Of a stretch of DNA of 64,000 nucleotides, positions 32,755-41,886 are shown one piece after another. Under the pieces are notes generated by a model. That model searched no databases. It had not been told where the DNA came from and saw only the letters and a list, made by a program, of their open reading frames with translations. Position 1 is the stretch's first letter; the number at the start of each line of letters is the position of its first letter. The position numbers were made by a program, and so were the translations under genes. This DNA is from Arthrobacter sp. 24S4-2 (GTDB lineage: Bacteria > Actinomycetota > Actinomycetes > Actinomycetales > Micrococcaceae), in contig NZ_CP040018.1 of the NCBI RefSeq assembly GCF_005280255.1, positions 4,402,001-4,466,000 of the forward strand. The letters run 5' to 3'.

Positions 32755-34989
32755 ATGACCCAGACTCCAGCGCAGCACCCAGCCGACAACGCCCCTGCGG
32801 CCGCCGCCCCCGTAGCCAGGAAGGTTCCCTTCGGACGGACCCACCACGGCGACACGTTCGTGGACAACTACGAATGGCTGCGCGCCAAGGAATCCGCGGA
32901 AGTGGTGGAGCACCTCAGGGCCGAAAACGCCTACCAGGAAGCGGTCACGGCCCACCAGGAACCGCTCCGCGAAGCGATCTTCCAGGAAATCAAGGGGCGC
33001 ACCCAGGAGACAGATTTGTCTGTCCCGAACCGCAAGGACGGCTGGTGGTACTACACCCGCTCCGTCGAGGGCAAGGAATACGGCATCCAGTGCCGCGTCG
33101 AGGCACAGGACACCGGAGACCCGGTGGCGGACTGGACGCCCCCGGCGGTGGAGGCCGGCGTCGAACTTTCCGGTGAAGAAGTCCTGCTGGACTGCAACGT
33201 GGAAGCCGAAGGCCAGCCGTTCTTCTCCATCGGCGGCACCGCCGTGACCGTGGACGGCAACCTCTACGCCTACGCCGTGGACAACGCCGGCGACGAGCGC
33301 TTCACCCTGCGCTTCAAGGACCTGCGCACCGGGCAGATGCTGCCGGACGTCATCGAGAACATCTTCTACGGCGTCTCCTTCTCCCCCGACGGCACGCGCC
33401 TGTTCTACACCGTGGTGGACGACGCCTGGCGCCCCTACCAGGTGAAGTCCCACGTGCTGGGCACGCCGGTCACCGAGGACGAGGTGATTTACCAGGAGGA
33501 CGACGTCGCCATGTGGCTGGGCTTTGAGCTCGCCTCCGACCGTCGCCACCTGGTGCTGAGCATCGGCTGCTCGGAGTACAGCGAGACGCGGCTGCTCCGC
33601 TTTGACGATTACGACGCCGGGCTCTCCACCGTGGTTTCCCGCGACGAACGGGTCCTCTACGAGGCGGAACCGTTCCTGCTGGCTGGTCCGGACGGACAAA
33701 AAACAGAGAAGATCCTGGTGACGCACAACCGGAACGCCATCAACTCCATGGTGTCGCTGGTGGACCCGGCCGAGCTCGCCAAGCCGCTGGCCGAGCAGGA
33801 CTGGACCACCGTCGTCGGACATTCCGACGACGTGCGCGTCAACGGCGCGGGGGTCACCTCCACGCACCTGATTGTGTCCGTCCGCAAGGACACGATCGAG
33901 CGCGTCCAGGTGCTGCCGCTGGCCGGCCTGGGCACCCCCGCGCAGGGCGAGCCCGTGGAGCCGGCGTTCGACGAGGAGCTGTACACGGCAGGCGTGGCCG
34001 GGTCCGACTACGAGGCGCCCGTGATCCGGATGGGCTACACGTCCTACTTCACGCCGTCGCGCGTGTACGACTTTGTGCTGCCCACTGCTTCGCAGCCGGC
34101 CGGTGAGCTGCTGCTCCGCAAGGAAAGCCCGGTGCTGGGCGGCTACTCCCCCGCCGATTACGTGGCCACCCGCGAATGGGCGACGGCGGCCGACGGCACC
34201 AAGATCCCGCTCTCCGTGCTGCGGCACGCGTCGGTTTCCCGCGATTCCTCTGCGGCCGGACTTGTGTACGGGTACGGCTCCTACGAGCTGAGCATGGACC
34301 CGGGCTTCGGCATCCCGCGGCTGTCGCTGCTGGACCGCGGGATCGTGTTTGTGATTGCGCACATCCGCGGTGGCGGCGAGCTGGGCCGGCACTGGTACGA
34401 GGAAGGCAAGAAGCTCCAGAAGAAGAACACCTTCACGGACTTCATCGCGGCCACCGACTGGCTGGCCGGCTCCGGCTGGGTTGATCCGGCGAGGATCGCC
34501 GCCATGGGCGGCTCCGCCGGCGGTCTGCTCATGGGCGCCGTGGCCAACCTGGCGCCGGAAAAGTACGCGGCGATCGTGGCAGCCGTGCCGTTCGTGGACG
34601 CGCTCACCACCATCCTGGACCCGGAGCTGCCCCTGTCCGCCCTGGAATGGGAGGAATGGGGCAACCCGATCACGGATCCCGAGGTGTATGCATACATGAA
34701 GTCCTACACCCCGTACGAGAACGTGCACTCAGTGGCGTACCCGAAGATCGCCGCTGTGACCTCGTTCAACGACACCCGTGTGCTCTACGTGGAGCCGGCC
34801 AAGTGGGTGCAGGCGCTGCGTTCGGTGTCCATGGGTGCGGAGCCGATCGTGATGAAGATCGAGATGGACGGCGGCCACGGCGGAGCGTCCGGCCGGTACG
34901 TCCAGTGGCGCGAACGTGCCTGGGACTACGCGTTCGTGGCCGATTCCGTGGGCGCGGTGGAGCTGCTTCCGGGGGCGGGGCTGCAGTAG
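32755..34989 (+). CDS. ptrB: Oligopeptidase B (S9 prolyl oligopeptidase family)
   Basis: A 744-residue cytoplasmic S9 serine peptidase that cleaves short peptides after basic residues. The N-terminal signature VPFGRTHHGDTFVDNYEWLR opens a beta-propeller domain (residues 60-410). The catalytic hydrolase domain has VYGYGSYELSMDPGF, IAHIRGGGELGRHWYEEG, the nucleophile in MGGSAGGLLMG and the His in EMDGGHGGASGR; RVLYVEPAKW surrounds the Asp. The ATG at 32755 matches the family N-terminus; upstream in-frame sequence is non-coding. The final codons lie inside a 106-bp duplication (34953-35184). Confidence 0.93.
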   Translation: MTQTPAQHPADNAPAAAAPVARKVPFGRTHHGDTFVDNYEWLRAKESAEVVEHLRAENAYQEAVTAHQEPLREAIFQEIKGRTQETDLSVPNRKDGWWYYTRSVEGKEYGIQCRVEAQDTGDPVADWTPPAVEAGVELSGEEVLLDCNVEAEGQPFFSIGGTAVTVDGNLYAYAVDNAGDERFTLRFKDLRTGQMLPDVIENIFYGVSFSPDGTRLFYTVVDDAWRPYQVKSHVLGTPVTEDEVIYQEDDVAMWLGFELASDRRHLVLSIGCSEYSETRLLRFDDYDAGLSTVVSRDERVLYEAEPFLLAGPDGQKTEKILVTHNRNAINSMVSLVDPAELAKPLAEQDWTTVVGHSDDVRVNGAGVTSTHLIVSVRKDTIERVQVLPLAGLGTPAQGEPVEPAFDEELYTAGVAGSDYEAPVIRMGYTSYFTPSRVYDFVLPTASQPAGELLLRKESPVLGGYSPADYVATREWATAADGTKIPLSVLRHASVSRDSSAAGLVYGYGSYELSMDPGFGIPRLSLLDRGIVFVIAHIRGGGELGRHWYEEGKKLQKKNTFTDFIAATDWLAGSGWVDPARIAAMGGSAGGLLMGAVANLAPEKYAAIVAAVPFVDALTTILDPELPLSALEWEEWGNPITDPEVYAYMKSYTPYENVHSVAYPKIAAVTSFNDTRVLYVEPAKWVQALRSVSMGAEPIVMKIEMDGGHGGASGRYVQWRERAWDYAFVADSVGAVELLPGAGLQ

Positions 34990-35184
34990 CTTCTTGGCCG
35001 CTCCAACCGCGTCGATTGCTCCGCGCCGCGGTTGGTCCGTGCCGCGGTTGGTCCGTGCCGCGGTGGAGCTGCTTCCGGGGGCGGGGCTGAAGTAGGTTCT
35101 TGGCCGCTCCAACCGCGTCGATTGCTCCGCGCCGCGATTGCTCCGCGCCGCGGTTGGTCCGTGCCGCGGTTGGTCCGTGCCGCG
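34953..35184 (+). repeat. Tandem duplication of the ptrB 3' end with nested 16-bp minisatellite
   Basis: A 106-bp unit starting CGCGGTGGAGCTGCTTCC at 34953 is repeated from 35059, where it is 16 bp longer. It contains the last ten codons of the oligopeptidase gene and its downstream sequence. Each unit ends with 16-bp minisatellite copies of two types, ATTGCTCCGCGCCGCG and GTTGGTCCGTGCCGCG: three in the first unit (35015-35062) and four in the second (35121-35184). Confidence 0.85.
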
Positions 35185-35334
35185 GGCCGAGTTCCTGGGC
35201 TAGTCCGCGGATCCTGTCCCTGAAGGTTCGGATCCGCGGACAAGCTTAGGAATCCAGCCAGACGGCATCGTCGTGGCCTGATCCGGATTCCGCGCGGCGG
35301 CTAAATTGTCGGTGCCTGCTGTCATGCTGAGAGT

Positions 35335-37080
35335 GTGGAAAACAGAGCAGCTGTGGAAGTGTTGGAGGCCATTAGTGCTTCCGCTGCCGCGCTGGCTGCT
35401 GTTCTCCGCCGCGGGACCCGAAACCCGGAGACGGCCGGCGCGGGCCTGGCCGGTTCCTACCCGGCGCCGGACGCGGCAGATCCTCCGTTAAGGGACGATG
35501 TGGATCCTTGGCGGGATGGGGCGGATCCTTTGCGGGAGCGGGCGGACGCATACCTGGACGGCCTAGTTCAGGCCGCGGAGATGGAGGCCCGGTTCTCTGC
35601 CGTGAAAGTGCACCTCGCGGCCGGATATGCCACCACCGCCGAAGCTTTGGCACCGCCGGCCTCGTCGCCCCAGGAACACACCGCACAGGAAATGTCGGTG
35701 ACCGCCGAGGTCGCGTGTGCCCTGGCCGTCAGCGAACGCAGCGCCGGTGCCTTGATCTCCGAAGCCCTGGCCCTGACCACCGGGCTGCCGCTGACGCTGG
35801 CCGCGCTGCAGTCCGGGACGGTGTCCTGGCAGCACGCACGCATTCTGTGTGATGAAACCACGGGACTGGAACCCTCGGCGGCGGCGGCGCTGGAAGCACA
35901 TTTCCTGGACCCGGATGCCCAGAACCCGGCGCGGGGCTGCCCGGTCGGGAACCTGACATCGGCGAGGTTCCGGGCAAAGGCCCGCTCCTGGCGGGAACGC
36001 CACCACCCGGTCAGCATGGAAACCCGCCACCACCGCAGCGCCGCCGACCGGCGGGTGGAGTACGTCCCGGACCGGGACGGCATGGCCTGGCTCTCCGCTT
36101 ACCTCCCCGCAGACACAGCGGCCGGGATCTGGGACCGCACCACCACAGCGGCACGCATCCTGCAGGGCCCATCCGAACCCCGTACCCTCACCCAGCTCCG
36201 CGCTGACGTCGCCGCTGCCTGGCTGCTCACTGCAGGAAGCCGGGTCCACGGGGCTGACGGCGTGCCTGCGGGTTCCTGGCGGGCCGGTGATGTCCCGTCG
36301 CCGGCGGCGCAGGTCCTGGTTACTGTTCCGGTGTTCTCGCTGCTCGGCCTGACCGGGGAACCGGCTGTCCTGGACGGGTACGGGCCGATCCCGCCGTCCA
36401 TGGCCCGGCGGCTCGTCGCGGACGGCGCATCCTCGTTCCTGCGCGTCCTGACCGACCCACGCAGTGGCGCGCCACTGGAGATCGGACGCTCCAGCTACCG
36501 GATCCCGAAAGCAATGCGGCAATGGCTGCGGCTCCGCGACGGACGCTGCCCCTTCCCCGGCTGCAATAACCACTCCCTGGACACCGACGCCGATCACCTC
36601 CTCGCCTGGTCCGACGGCGGCGGAACCGGAATCAGCAACCTCGGCCAACCCTGTCGCAGGCACCACCGCCTGAAACACACCACCGCATGGAGGCCCGAAG
36701 GCGCCACCGCCCACGAACCACCCGGTTGGACCTCACCGACCGGACGCCACTACCCCAGCGAACAACCCGACTGGGAACTGCCACAGTGGCCGTCTTTGGA
36801 CCTGCAGGAGAGAGCGAACCGGCAGGACTGGGAGGACTGGGAGACGGCGGACTCGCTCCGGTCACCGGACTTTCTGGACGCGCCGGAGCAGCCGGCCGGG
36901 GAGGACTGGCAGGACCGGGAGACGCCGGACTGGCACGAGCCGCCTGATTGGCCAGTCGCACCGGAGCCGCCTTGCAGCCTCGACCGCCTCGGTATCCACG
37001 ATGTCGACGGCATCGAAGGCCTGGGGCCGCCACGTCCCGCGGATCCCTTCCCTGACTGGGCACATTTCATGGCCGCCTAG
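35335..37080 (+). CDS. HNH endonuclease-signature protein with DUF222
   Basis: A 581-residue protein of the DUF222-HNH (13E12 repeat) family, which is abundant in actinobacteria and resembles homing-type nucleases. DUF222 covers about residues 60-330. The zinc/HNH part reads RDGRCPFPGCNNHSLDTDAD, then HLLAWSDGGGTGISNLGQPC and RRHHRLKH, so the Cys-Cys-His-His metal site and the HNH catalytic His are intact. The last 120 residues are low-complexity and rich in Trp, Asp, Glu and Pro. The start is a GTG at 35335 with a poor ribosome-binding sequence. Confidence 0.88.
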   Translation: MENRAAVEVLEAISASAAALAAVLRRGTRNPETAGAGLAGSYPAPDAADPPLRDDVDPWRDGADPLRERADAYLDGLVQAAEMEARFSAVKVHLAAGYATTAEALAPPASSPQEHTAQEMSVTAEVACALAVSERSAGALISEALALTTGLPLTLAALQSGTVSWQHARILCDETTGLEPSAAAALEAHFLDPDAQNPARGCPVGNLTSARFRAKARSWRERHHPVSMETRHHRSAADRRVEYVPDRDGMAWLSAYLPADTAAGIWDRTTTAARILQGPSEPRTLTQLRADVAAAWLLTAGSRVHGADGVPAGSWRAGDVPSPAAQVLVTVPVFSLLGLTGEPAVLDGYGPIPPSMARRLVADGASSFLRVLTDPRSGAPLEIGRSSYRIPKAMRQWLRLRDGRCPFPGCNNHSLDTDADHLLAWSDGGGTGISNLGQPCRRHHRLKHTTAWRPEGATAHEPPGWTSPTGRHYPSEQPDWELPQWPSLDLQERANRQDWEDWETADSLRSPDFLDAPEQPAGEDWQDRETPDWHEPPDWPVAPEPPCSLDRLGIHDVDGIEGLGPPRPADPFPDWAHFMAA

Positions 37081-37337
37081 GATATTCTGCCCCAGGGCCG
37101 ATGCTGCTGCTATGAATGCCCGCTGTTGGGGTGCCTGACGGCGCCACAGTTTCCGCGCGTCCCAGGAGCCTGCTGAATTCAAGTAGCTGTTGGCTGAATC
37201 GTGCCGAAGCTCATGCCGCTCCCTAGGTGCACCCCAGCCCAAGAGGTGCCGGAGAGCCCCAGCCTTGTTATAACAGTGGCGCTTTGAGCAGAAACCGGTG
37301 ACGACCAAGAATCGTAGCTGTCGCGGCGCCGTCGTGG

Positions 37338-38108
37338 GTGTTCCCGTTCGACAAGCCGGCCGCCCCTGAGGAGGACGGCAACCAGGCCCTCGCCGTGAAC
37401 ACCGAAGACGGCTCCGTGGTGTACGACGTCGCGTTCGCGCTGGTGTGGGCCGAGGACGGCGAACCCGTGGACACCACCAACGGGGCCTACGCCTTCGCGA
37501 ACTGCGCCGACTGCGCCGCGGTGGCCGTCGGTTTCCAGGTGGTGCTGATCGTGGGGCAGGCGGACGTGATTGTGCCGGAGAACGTGTCCGCCGCCGCGAA
37601 CTACAACTGCATCCGCTGCCTCACGTATGCGCTGGCCAGCCAACTGGTGGTCACGCTGGACGGGCCACTGAGTGATGAAAACATGGCCAGGCTGAACGTA
37701 CTGTGGGCCGAGATCGCAGAGTACGGACGGAACCTGCAGGACGTTCCGCTGTCCGAAATCAAGGGGCGCCTGAACTCGTTCAAGGAGCAGATTATGGAGA
37801 TCGTCCGGAGCGACCCCAGCGCCACCAAGGGCGCCGGCACGCCTGCGTCCTCCTCGGCAACAACCACGCCGGCGGGCGGATCGGCACCCGCTTCAACCCC
37901 GCCCCCTTCGCCCGGAGCCGCCGGGACCACCGGCCCGTCAGCACTGGCGTCCGGAAGCACGACGGCGGAACCGGCTCCCGCGGCCCCCGTCACCGGCGGC
38001 GCGGCAACGGACAGCCCCGCTGAACCTCCAGGGTCCACTACGGAGCCGACGCTTGCTCCCACTGAACCAGTCCCGGTCACCCCGAGGCCCACCACGACCG
38101 GCGGCTGA
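37338..38108 (+). pseudogene. 5'-truncated membrane-metalloprotease-associated protein, C-terminal part
   Basis: The frame reads LAVNTEDGSVVYDVAFALVW, then CAAVAVGFQVVLIVGQADVI, VPENVSAAANYNCIRCLTYA and a Ser/Thr/Pro/Ala tail. This matches my memory of the C-terminal region of actinobacterial proteins annotated as putative peptide zinc metalloprotease. An in-frame TGA at 37299 and unrelated sequence before about 37311 show that the N-terminal half is missing. GTG at 37338 has no ribosome-binding site. If translated it would give 256 residues with no signal peptide. Confidence 0.6.
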
Positions 38109-38168
38109 GTCGGCCCCGGTGGCCGACTATTGCGAAACCGGAGTCGGCCGGCGGGTTTACCGATCGGC

Positions 38169-39214
38169 CTAGACTGTGACCGGGGCGTCTTTCTGGCGTT
38201 TTTCGGATTTTCCCGCGATCGCTGCCGCGACGCTTCGGCCGGCGATGACCAGGACGAAGGCTGTTGCCAGGGCAAGGACGGTCCAGGAATAGATTTCCCG
38301 GCCCGGAAAGTTCGACGCGGCGAACCAGCGGACGGCGTAGTTTGCCGTGGTGGCGACGGGGAAGGTGAAGACCCAAAACAGGGGGCTGAAGGCCAGCTTG
38401 CGGTATTCCCCGATGAGCAGAAGCTGCATCAGCAGCATGATGATCAGCACGCCGGTGAGGCCAAGCTGCAGCGCTCCGATGGGCCCGGGGTGGGAAACCA
38501 GCCAGGCGACACTCGCTGTGGCCGGCGCGGCAAGATAGGCCGACAGTCCGGTGCGGGCTGCCGGGGGCAGCTCGCCGGCCGTCATCAGCCGCACGGTGAC
38601 GACGGTTCCCACGACCAACCAGAAGAACGCGCCGATGCCGAACGCGGCCAGCGCCGCATCGTGGGCGTGCACGCTGGAGAACCCGATGCTGGCGACGAAG
38701 GACCCGGCCACGACGGGCAGGAAGTAGCCCGGATGAATGGACTGCATTGATACTCCGCCGGTGAGCCAGTGAGCCAAGAGTTGGGTGGCGACGACGGTGA
38801 GGGCGGCGATGAAGCCTATGCACACCCACGTGCCTAACACGGGAAGGTATTCGCTGTAGTGGGCTGAGAGCAGGATCCCACGAGCGGAATGAATGACGCA
38901 AAAGGGCCGGCAAACTGGTGCGTGAGATCGGCCCGGAAGGCTCCCTTTTGTCGCAGGCCCCGCAGCAGATAGATGGTGGTCAGGACGAGCCAGATGGCAC
39001 TGGCCGCCCCGTAGAGGACTTCCTCCGGCCAGGACGGCGCCCCGAGCGTGGCCCGTGCAGCGGACCATCCGGCGCCCAGTCCGGCCAGGCCCAGCGGAAC
39101 ACCGAACAGGCTCAATGGCAGCATGCCCGAAGGGGCAGCGGGAGGGGTGGCGGTGGGCGATGGGACGCGCGCTCCGGCCATTGCCGGCTCAGTCCTGAAG
39201 TCAATAACAGTCAT
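38169..39214 (-). pseudogene. TDT/SLAC1-family transporter with a one-base frameshift
   Basis: A ten-helix transporter of the TDT family (TehA, SLAC1, malate/sulfite carriers) split into two frames. The N-terminal part (from ATG 39214, GAGGAG upstream) runs MLPLSLFGVPLGLAGLGAGW to GPFASFIPLVG, then breaks at CCC (38877-38879, plus strand). Restoring one base gives GILLSAHYSEYLPVLGTWVC and the remaining helices to 38169. The protein probably exports or imports a small anion. It diverges from the HxlR gene. It is either naturally inactivated or miscalled in a G run. Confidence 0.82.
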
Positions 39215-39296
39215 TCCGTACTCCTCGAAGTTCGCTGTGCGGCGAGCTGCAGTGGTTGATTCGTTCCGGTGTCGGCGCGTAGTATCAAAGTACAAG

Positions 39297-39334
39297 CTTT
39301 CTTAAAGAAAGTAAATAAGCTTGCTTTAAGCAAG
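39297..39334. promoter_or_regulatory. Pair of 15-bp palindromes between TDT transporter and HxlR gene
   Basis: CTTTCTTAAAGAAAG (39297-39311) and CTTGCTTTAAGCAAG (39320-39334) are each palindromic around their central base and are centred 23 bp apart, about two helical turns. They lie 28 bases before the HxlR start in the divergent promoter region, an expected location for HxlR dimer sites. Confidence 0.6.
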
Positions 39335-39361
39335 TCAAACCGTCCTTTGAAGGGAACCCTG

Positions 39362-39874
39362 ATGCCGCTCCGTACCAGCTGGTCAGAAGACAATTGCCCC
39401 ATTGCCCGGGCCGCTGACGTCCTGGGTGATCCCTGGTCTCTGCTGGTCCTGCGGGAGGTCTTCATGGGCAACAACCGGTTCGACGGCATGAAGAAGGAGC
39501 TCCGGGTCGCTGACAACGTCCTCAGCGAACGCCTCCGGCGTCTGGTTGGGGCGGGGCTTCTGATCGCCGAGCCCTACAGCGCGGGAAAGCGCCCCCGGAA
39601 CGAGTACCTCCTCACCGCAGCCGGAACCGACGCACTGCCCGTGCTGCACGCATTAACGGTGTGGGCGCAGAAACACACAGGGTCTCCGAGCGGAAAATCC
39701 TTGCGCATTATTTGCACGACCTGCGGGACGGAGTCCGCCTCCGGTGCCTGGTGCCAAACATGCGGGGCTGAACTCACGGCGGCAACCACCGCATGGGATC
39801 ACCCGAAATCCAGCGAAAATCTCATCGAGCTCGCCAAAGCCGGCACCAGCCATAGTCCCGCGACTGACGCCTGA
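39362..39874 (+). CDS. HxlR-family regulator with C-terminal zinc-ribbon-like tail
   Basis: A 170-residue HxlR winged-helix regulator: CPIARAADVLGDPWSLLVLREVF, FDGMKKELRVADNVLSERLRRL and a beta-wing GKRPRNEYLLTAAG. Beyond the usual 110-residue domain is CTTCGTESASGAWCQTCG, two CxxC pairs that could bind zinc. ATG at 39362 follows AAGGGA; a longer frame to 39269 runs through the operator region. The family often senses electrophiles or metals. It probably controls the divergent TDT transporter. Confidence 0.9.
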   Translation: MPLRTSWSEDNCPIARAADVLGDPWSLLVLREVFMGNNRFDGMKKELRVADNVLSERLRRLVGAGLLIAEPYSAGKRPRNEYLLTAAGTDALPVLHALTVWAQKHTGSPSGKSLRIICTTCGTESASGAWCQTCGAELTAATTAWDHPKSSENLIELAKAGTSHSPATDA

Positions 39875-40050
39875 CTGCATGATCTGACGCGCGCGGGAGA
39901 ATCCTAAAGGTCCGCGCGTTGGTGTCCGGCCATGGAACTGTCGCCCTAGCGTTGCTCATTCGCTAAAGCTGTGAAAACCCAAGTACGAGCGAGATCCAGA
40001 AGCCTGGCGAGAACCAGCTCCGCTCTAACCTGTGCTCCGCCGGGAAGAAC

Positions 40051-40239
40051 GCGGCTGTCAGCGCCGGTCACGGCTTCCTCAACAAACATGGCCTGTCGGA
40101 GCTCACGTTCGGGGACAAGGGCTCGCCAAGCTGGGTTGCATCCGGCTGTCACGAGCCCTCCGCCGAAGACGCGCGCAGGCGCATCCTCGCCTTCTTCCGG
40201 GAACACCTGAACCCGGAGCCCGAGGGGGAAGCGCGATGA
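40051..40239 (+). pseudogene. C-terminal remnant of a dienelactone-hydrolase-type alpha/beta hydrolase
   Basis: The frame ending at 40237-40239 reads VSAGHGFLNKHGLSELTFG, then HEPSAEDARRRILAFFREHL. This matches the last 60 residues of dienelactone-hydrolase-family proteins, including the catalytic His in AGHGF. The remainder of the gene (nucleophile Cys and oxyanion region) is not present upstream, so it is a fragment. Confidence 0.6.
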
Positions 40240-40648
40240 CACACCGTACACCGAGGGGAGCGCTGCTGGCAGCGGGTGAAGTGCAGGGACCCTACCCGGG
40301 CGCCGAGCTGGATCCGGACAGCACCCGAAGCGCGACCACGGCCGTGACGATGCGCCCTCTTCCCGGGTGTGGCCCTGGCTGGTGCAGATGGGAACCGATC
40401 GCGCCGGCTGGTACAGCTGGGACCGTCTCGATAACTTCCGGCGCCGCAGCGCTGAAAGCGTCCCTTCCGAGTGTCAGGAAATCGCCGTTGGGGGCCATCT
40501 GGCGGCGAACCCCGATAGCAGCGAGTGGTGGGAGGTCGAGGCGCTTGCGGCGGCCCCGGTCCAGCTCAGACCCAGTCGCCGCCTTGCGGCCGGCATCTGG
40601 GTCTGGGTCCGCTTAGCGAGTAGATTGTTCACATCCGCCGACCTTTGA
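40236..40648 (+). pseudogene. Frameshifted and truncated SRPBCC-family gene
   Basis: ATG at 40236 overlaps the hydrolase stop and gives GPYPGAELDPDSTRSATTAV in one frame. Near 40350 the similarity moves to another frame: VWPWLVQMGTDRAGWYSWDR, then LDNFRRRSAESVPSECQEIA. Together these match the first 90 residues of SRPBCC (START-like) proteins of actinobacteria. The expected C-terminal half is missing or scrambled after about 40550. Probably dead. Confidence 0.6.
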
Positions 40649-40692
40649 AAGCCCCGCGGATCAGCGAAACGAGCACGAGGACAAGGATCCGG

Positions 40693-41658
40693 ATGAGCCG
40701 GCCGTACCGCATCGACACTCATCAGCACATCGTTCCGCCGGGCTATGCGGGCTGGATGCACGAAAAGGGCATCCGCCCCGGCGGCGTGGGCCTGCCCTCG
40801 TGGTCGGAGCGCGCAGCGTTGAAGTTCATGGACAGGCACGACGTGCAGACCGGCATCCTTTCCCTGTCCACTCCCGGTGTGTACTTCGGGGACGCGGTGG
40901 AGGCGCGCCGCCGGGCCCGGGAGGTCAACGAGTACAGTGCGGAAGTGGTGGCCGCTCGGCCAGAGCGGTTCGGGTTCTTCGCGACCCTCACGCTGCCGGA
41001 CGTGGAAGGTGCCCTGGCGGAGGCCCAATACGCCCTGGACACCCTGCTCGCGGACGGGATCGTGCTACTGGCTAATAACGACGGCCGCTACCTCGGAGAC
41101 CCGGGCTTTGGGCCTCTGCTGGAGTTCCTGCACCACCGCCGGGCCGTCGTGTTCATCCACCCCGGTGAACTGCCCGCTCCGGGGGTGCCGGGCATACCCG
41201 CCTTCGCCGCAGATTTCTTGCTCGACACCACCCGCACAGCTCTCAGCCTGATCCTGTCCGGTGCGATGGAGAAGTACTCGGGAATTAAGTTCATCCTGGC
41301 CCACGCGGGCGGCTTCGTGCCCTACATCGCCTTCAGGATCCTGCTGACTATGCTCAACGAAAAGGACCTGGCCCTCAGCGCGCTCGCGGCGCTGACAGAC
41401 AAGAACCAGTCCGTCCTGCGGAGGTTTTACTACGACGTAGCACTGTCCGCCAGCCCGGCGGCGCTGCCCAGCCTGCTCGAGGTAGCTGACCCTGGCCGCA
41501 TCACATACGGCACTGACTTCCCGTTCGCCCCATCGGCGGCAATCGATTTCCTGAACATGCAGTACGAGAATTACCCTCTGGACCCCTTCCTGCGCGCGGC
41601 GATAGACCGCGGCAATTCCGAGGCGCTGTTTCCCCGCCTGAGGCCTGATCAAGGCTAA
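40693..41658 (+). CDS. Amidohydrolase-2 family enzyme (ACMSD-like decarboxylase/hydrolase)
   Basis: A 321-residue TIM-barrel enzyme of the amidohydrolase_2 group, which includes ACMSD, gamma-resorcylate and 6-methylsalicylate decarboxylases. The N-terminal metal motif is RIDTHQHIVPP, a further His lies in VVFIHPGELP, another in KFILAHAGGFVP, and the catalytic Asp in RITYGTDFPFAP. ATG at 40693 is preceded by AAGGA and matches the family start. The adjacent upstream genes are decayed, so the pathway is unclear; an aromatic carboxylate is the most likely class of substrate. Confidence 0.85.
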   Translation: MSRPYRIDTHQHIVPPGYAGWMHEKGIRPGGVGLPSWSERAALKFMDRHDVQTGILSLSTPGVYFGDAVEARRRAREVNEYSAEVVAARPERFGFFATLTLPDVEGALAEAQYALDTLLADGIVLLANNDGRYLGDPGFGPLLEFLHHRRAVVFIHPGELPAPGVPGIPAFAADFLLDTTRTALSLILSGAMEKYSGIKFILAHAGGFVPYIAFRILLTMLNEKDLALSALAALTDKNQSVLRRFYYDVALSASPAALPSLLEVADPGRITYGTDFPFAPSAAIDFLNMQYENYPLDPFLRAAIDRGNSEALFPRLRPDQG

Positions 41659-41886
41659 ATCGAGCTCAGCAATAGGCGGTGTATAAATCCCGTCCCGATT
41701 CCCAGTACTCAACACGTCGTGGGCCGAGTACACCTGATATGCCGGGAGGGGACCGGAGCCGGATAGGCGCCGAGGGTGCTGCCGGTGAATCGGGTCCCGT
41801 CACCGACCTCCACGGCTGGGCAAAGCGGCGTGAGCCTCCGCACCCTGTCCCTGCGATGGGCGCTCATATAGCCACGACAGGCCCGA

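Noticed and set aside
32740..34728. 662-codon minus-strand frame
   Set aside because: Antisense shadow of oligopeptidase B; His/Gly/Val-rich composition and no recognisable protein.
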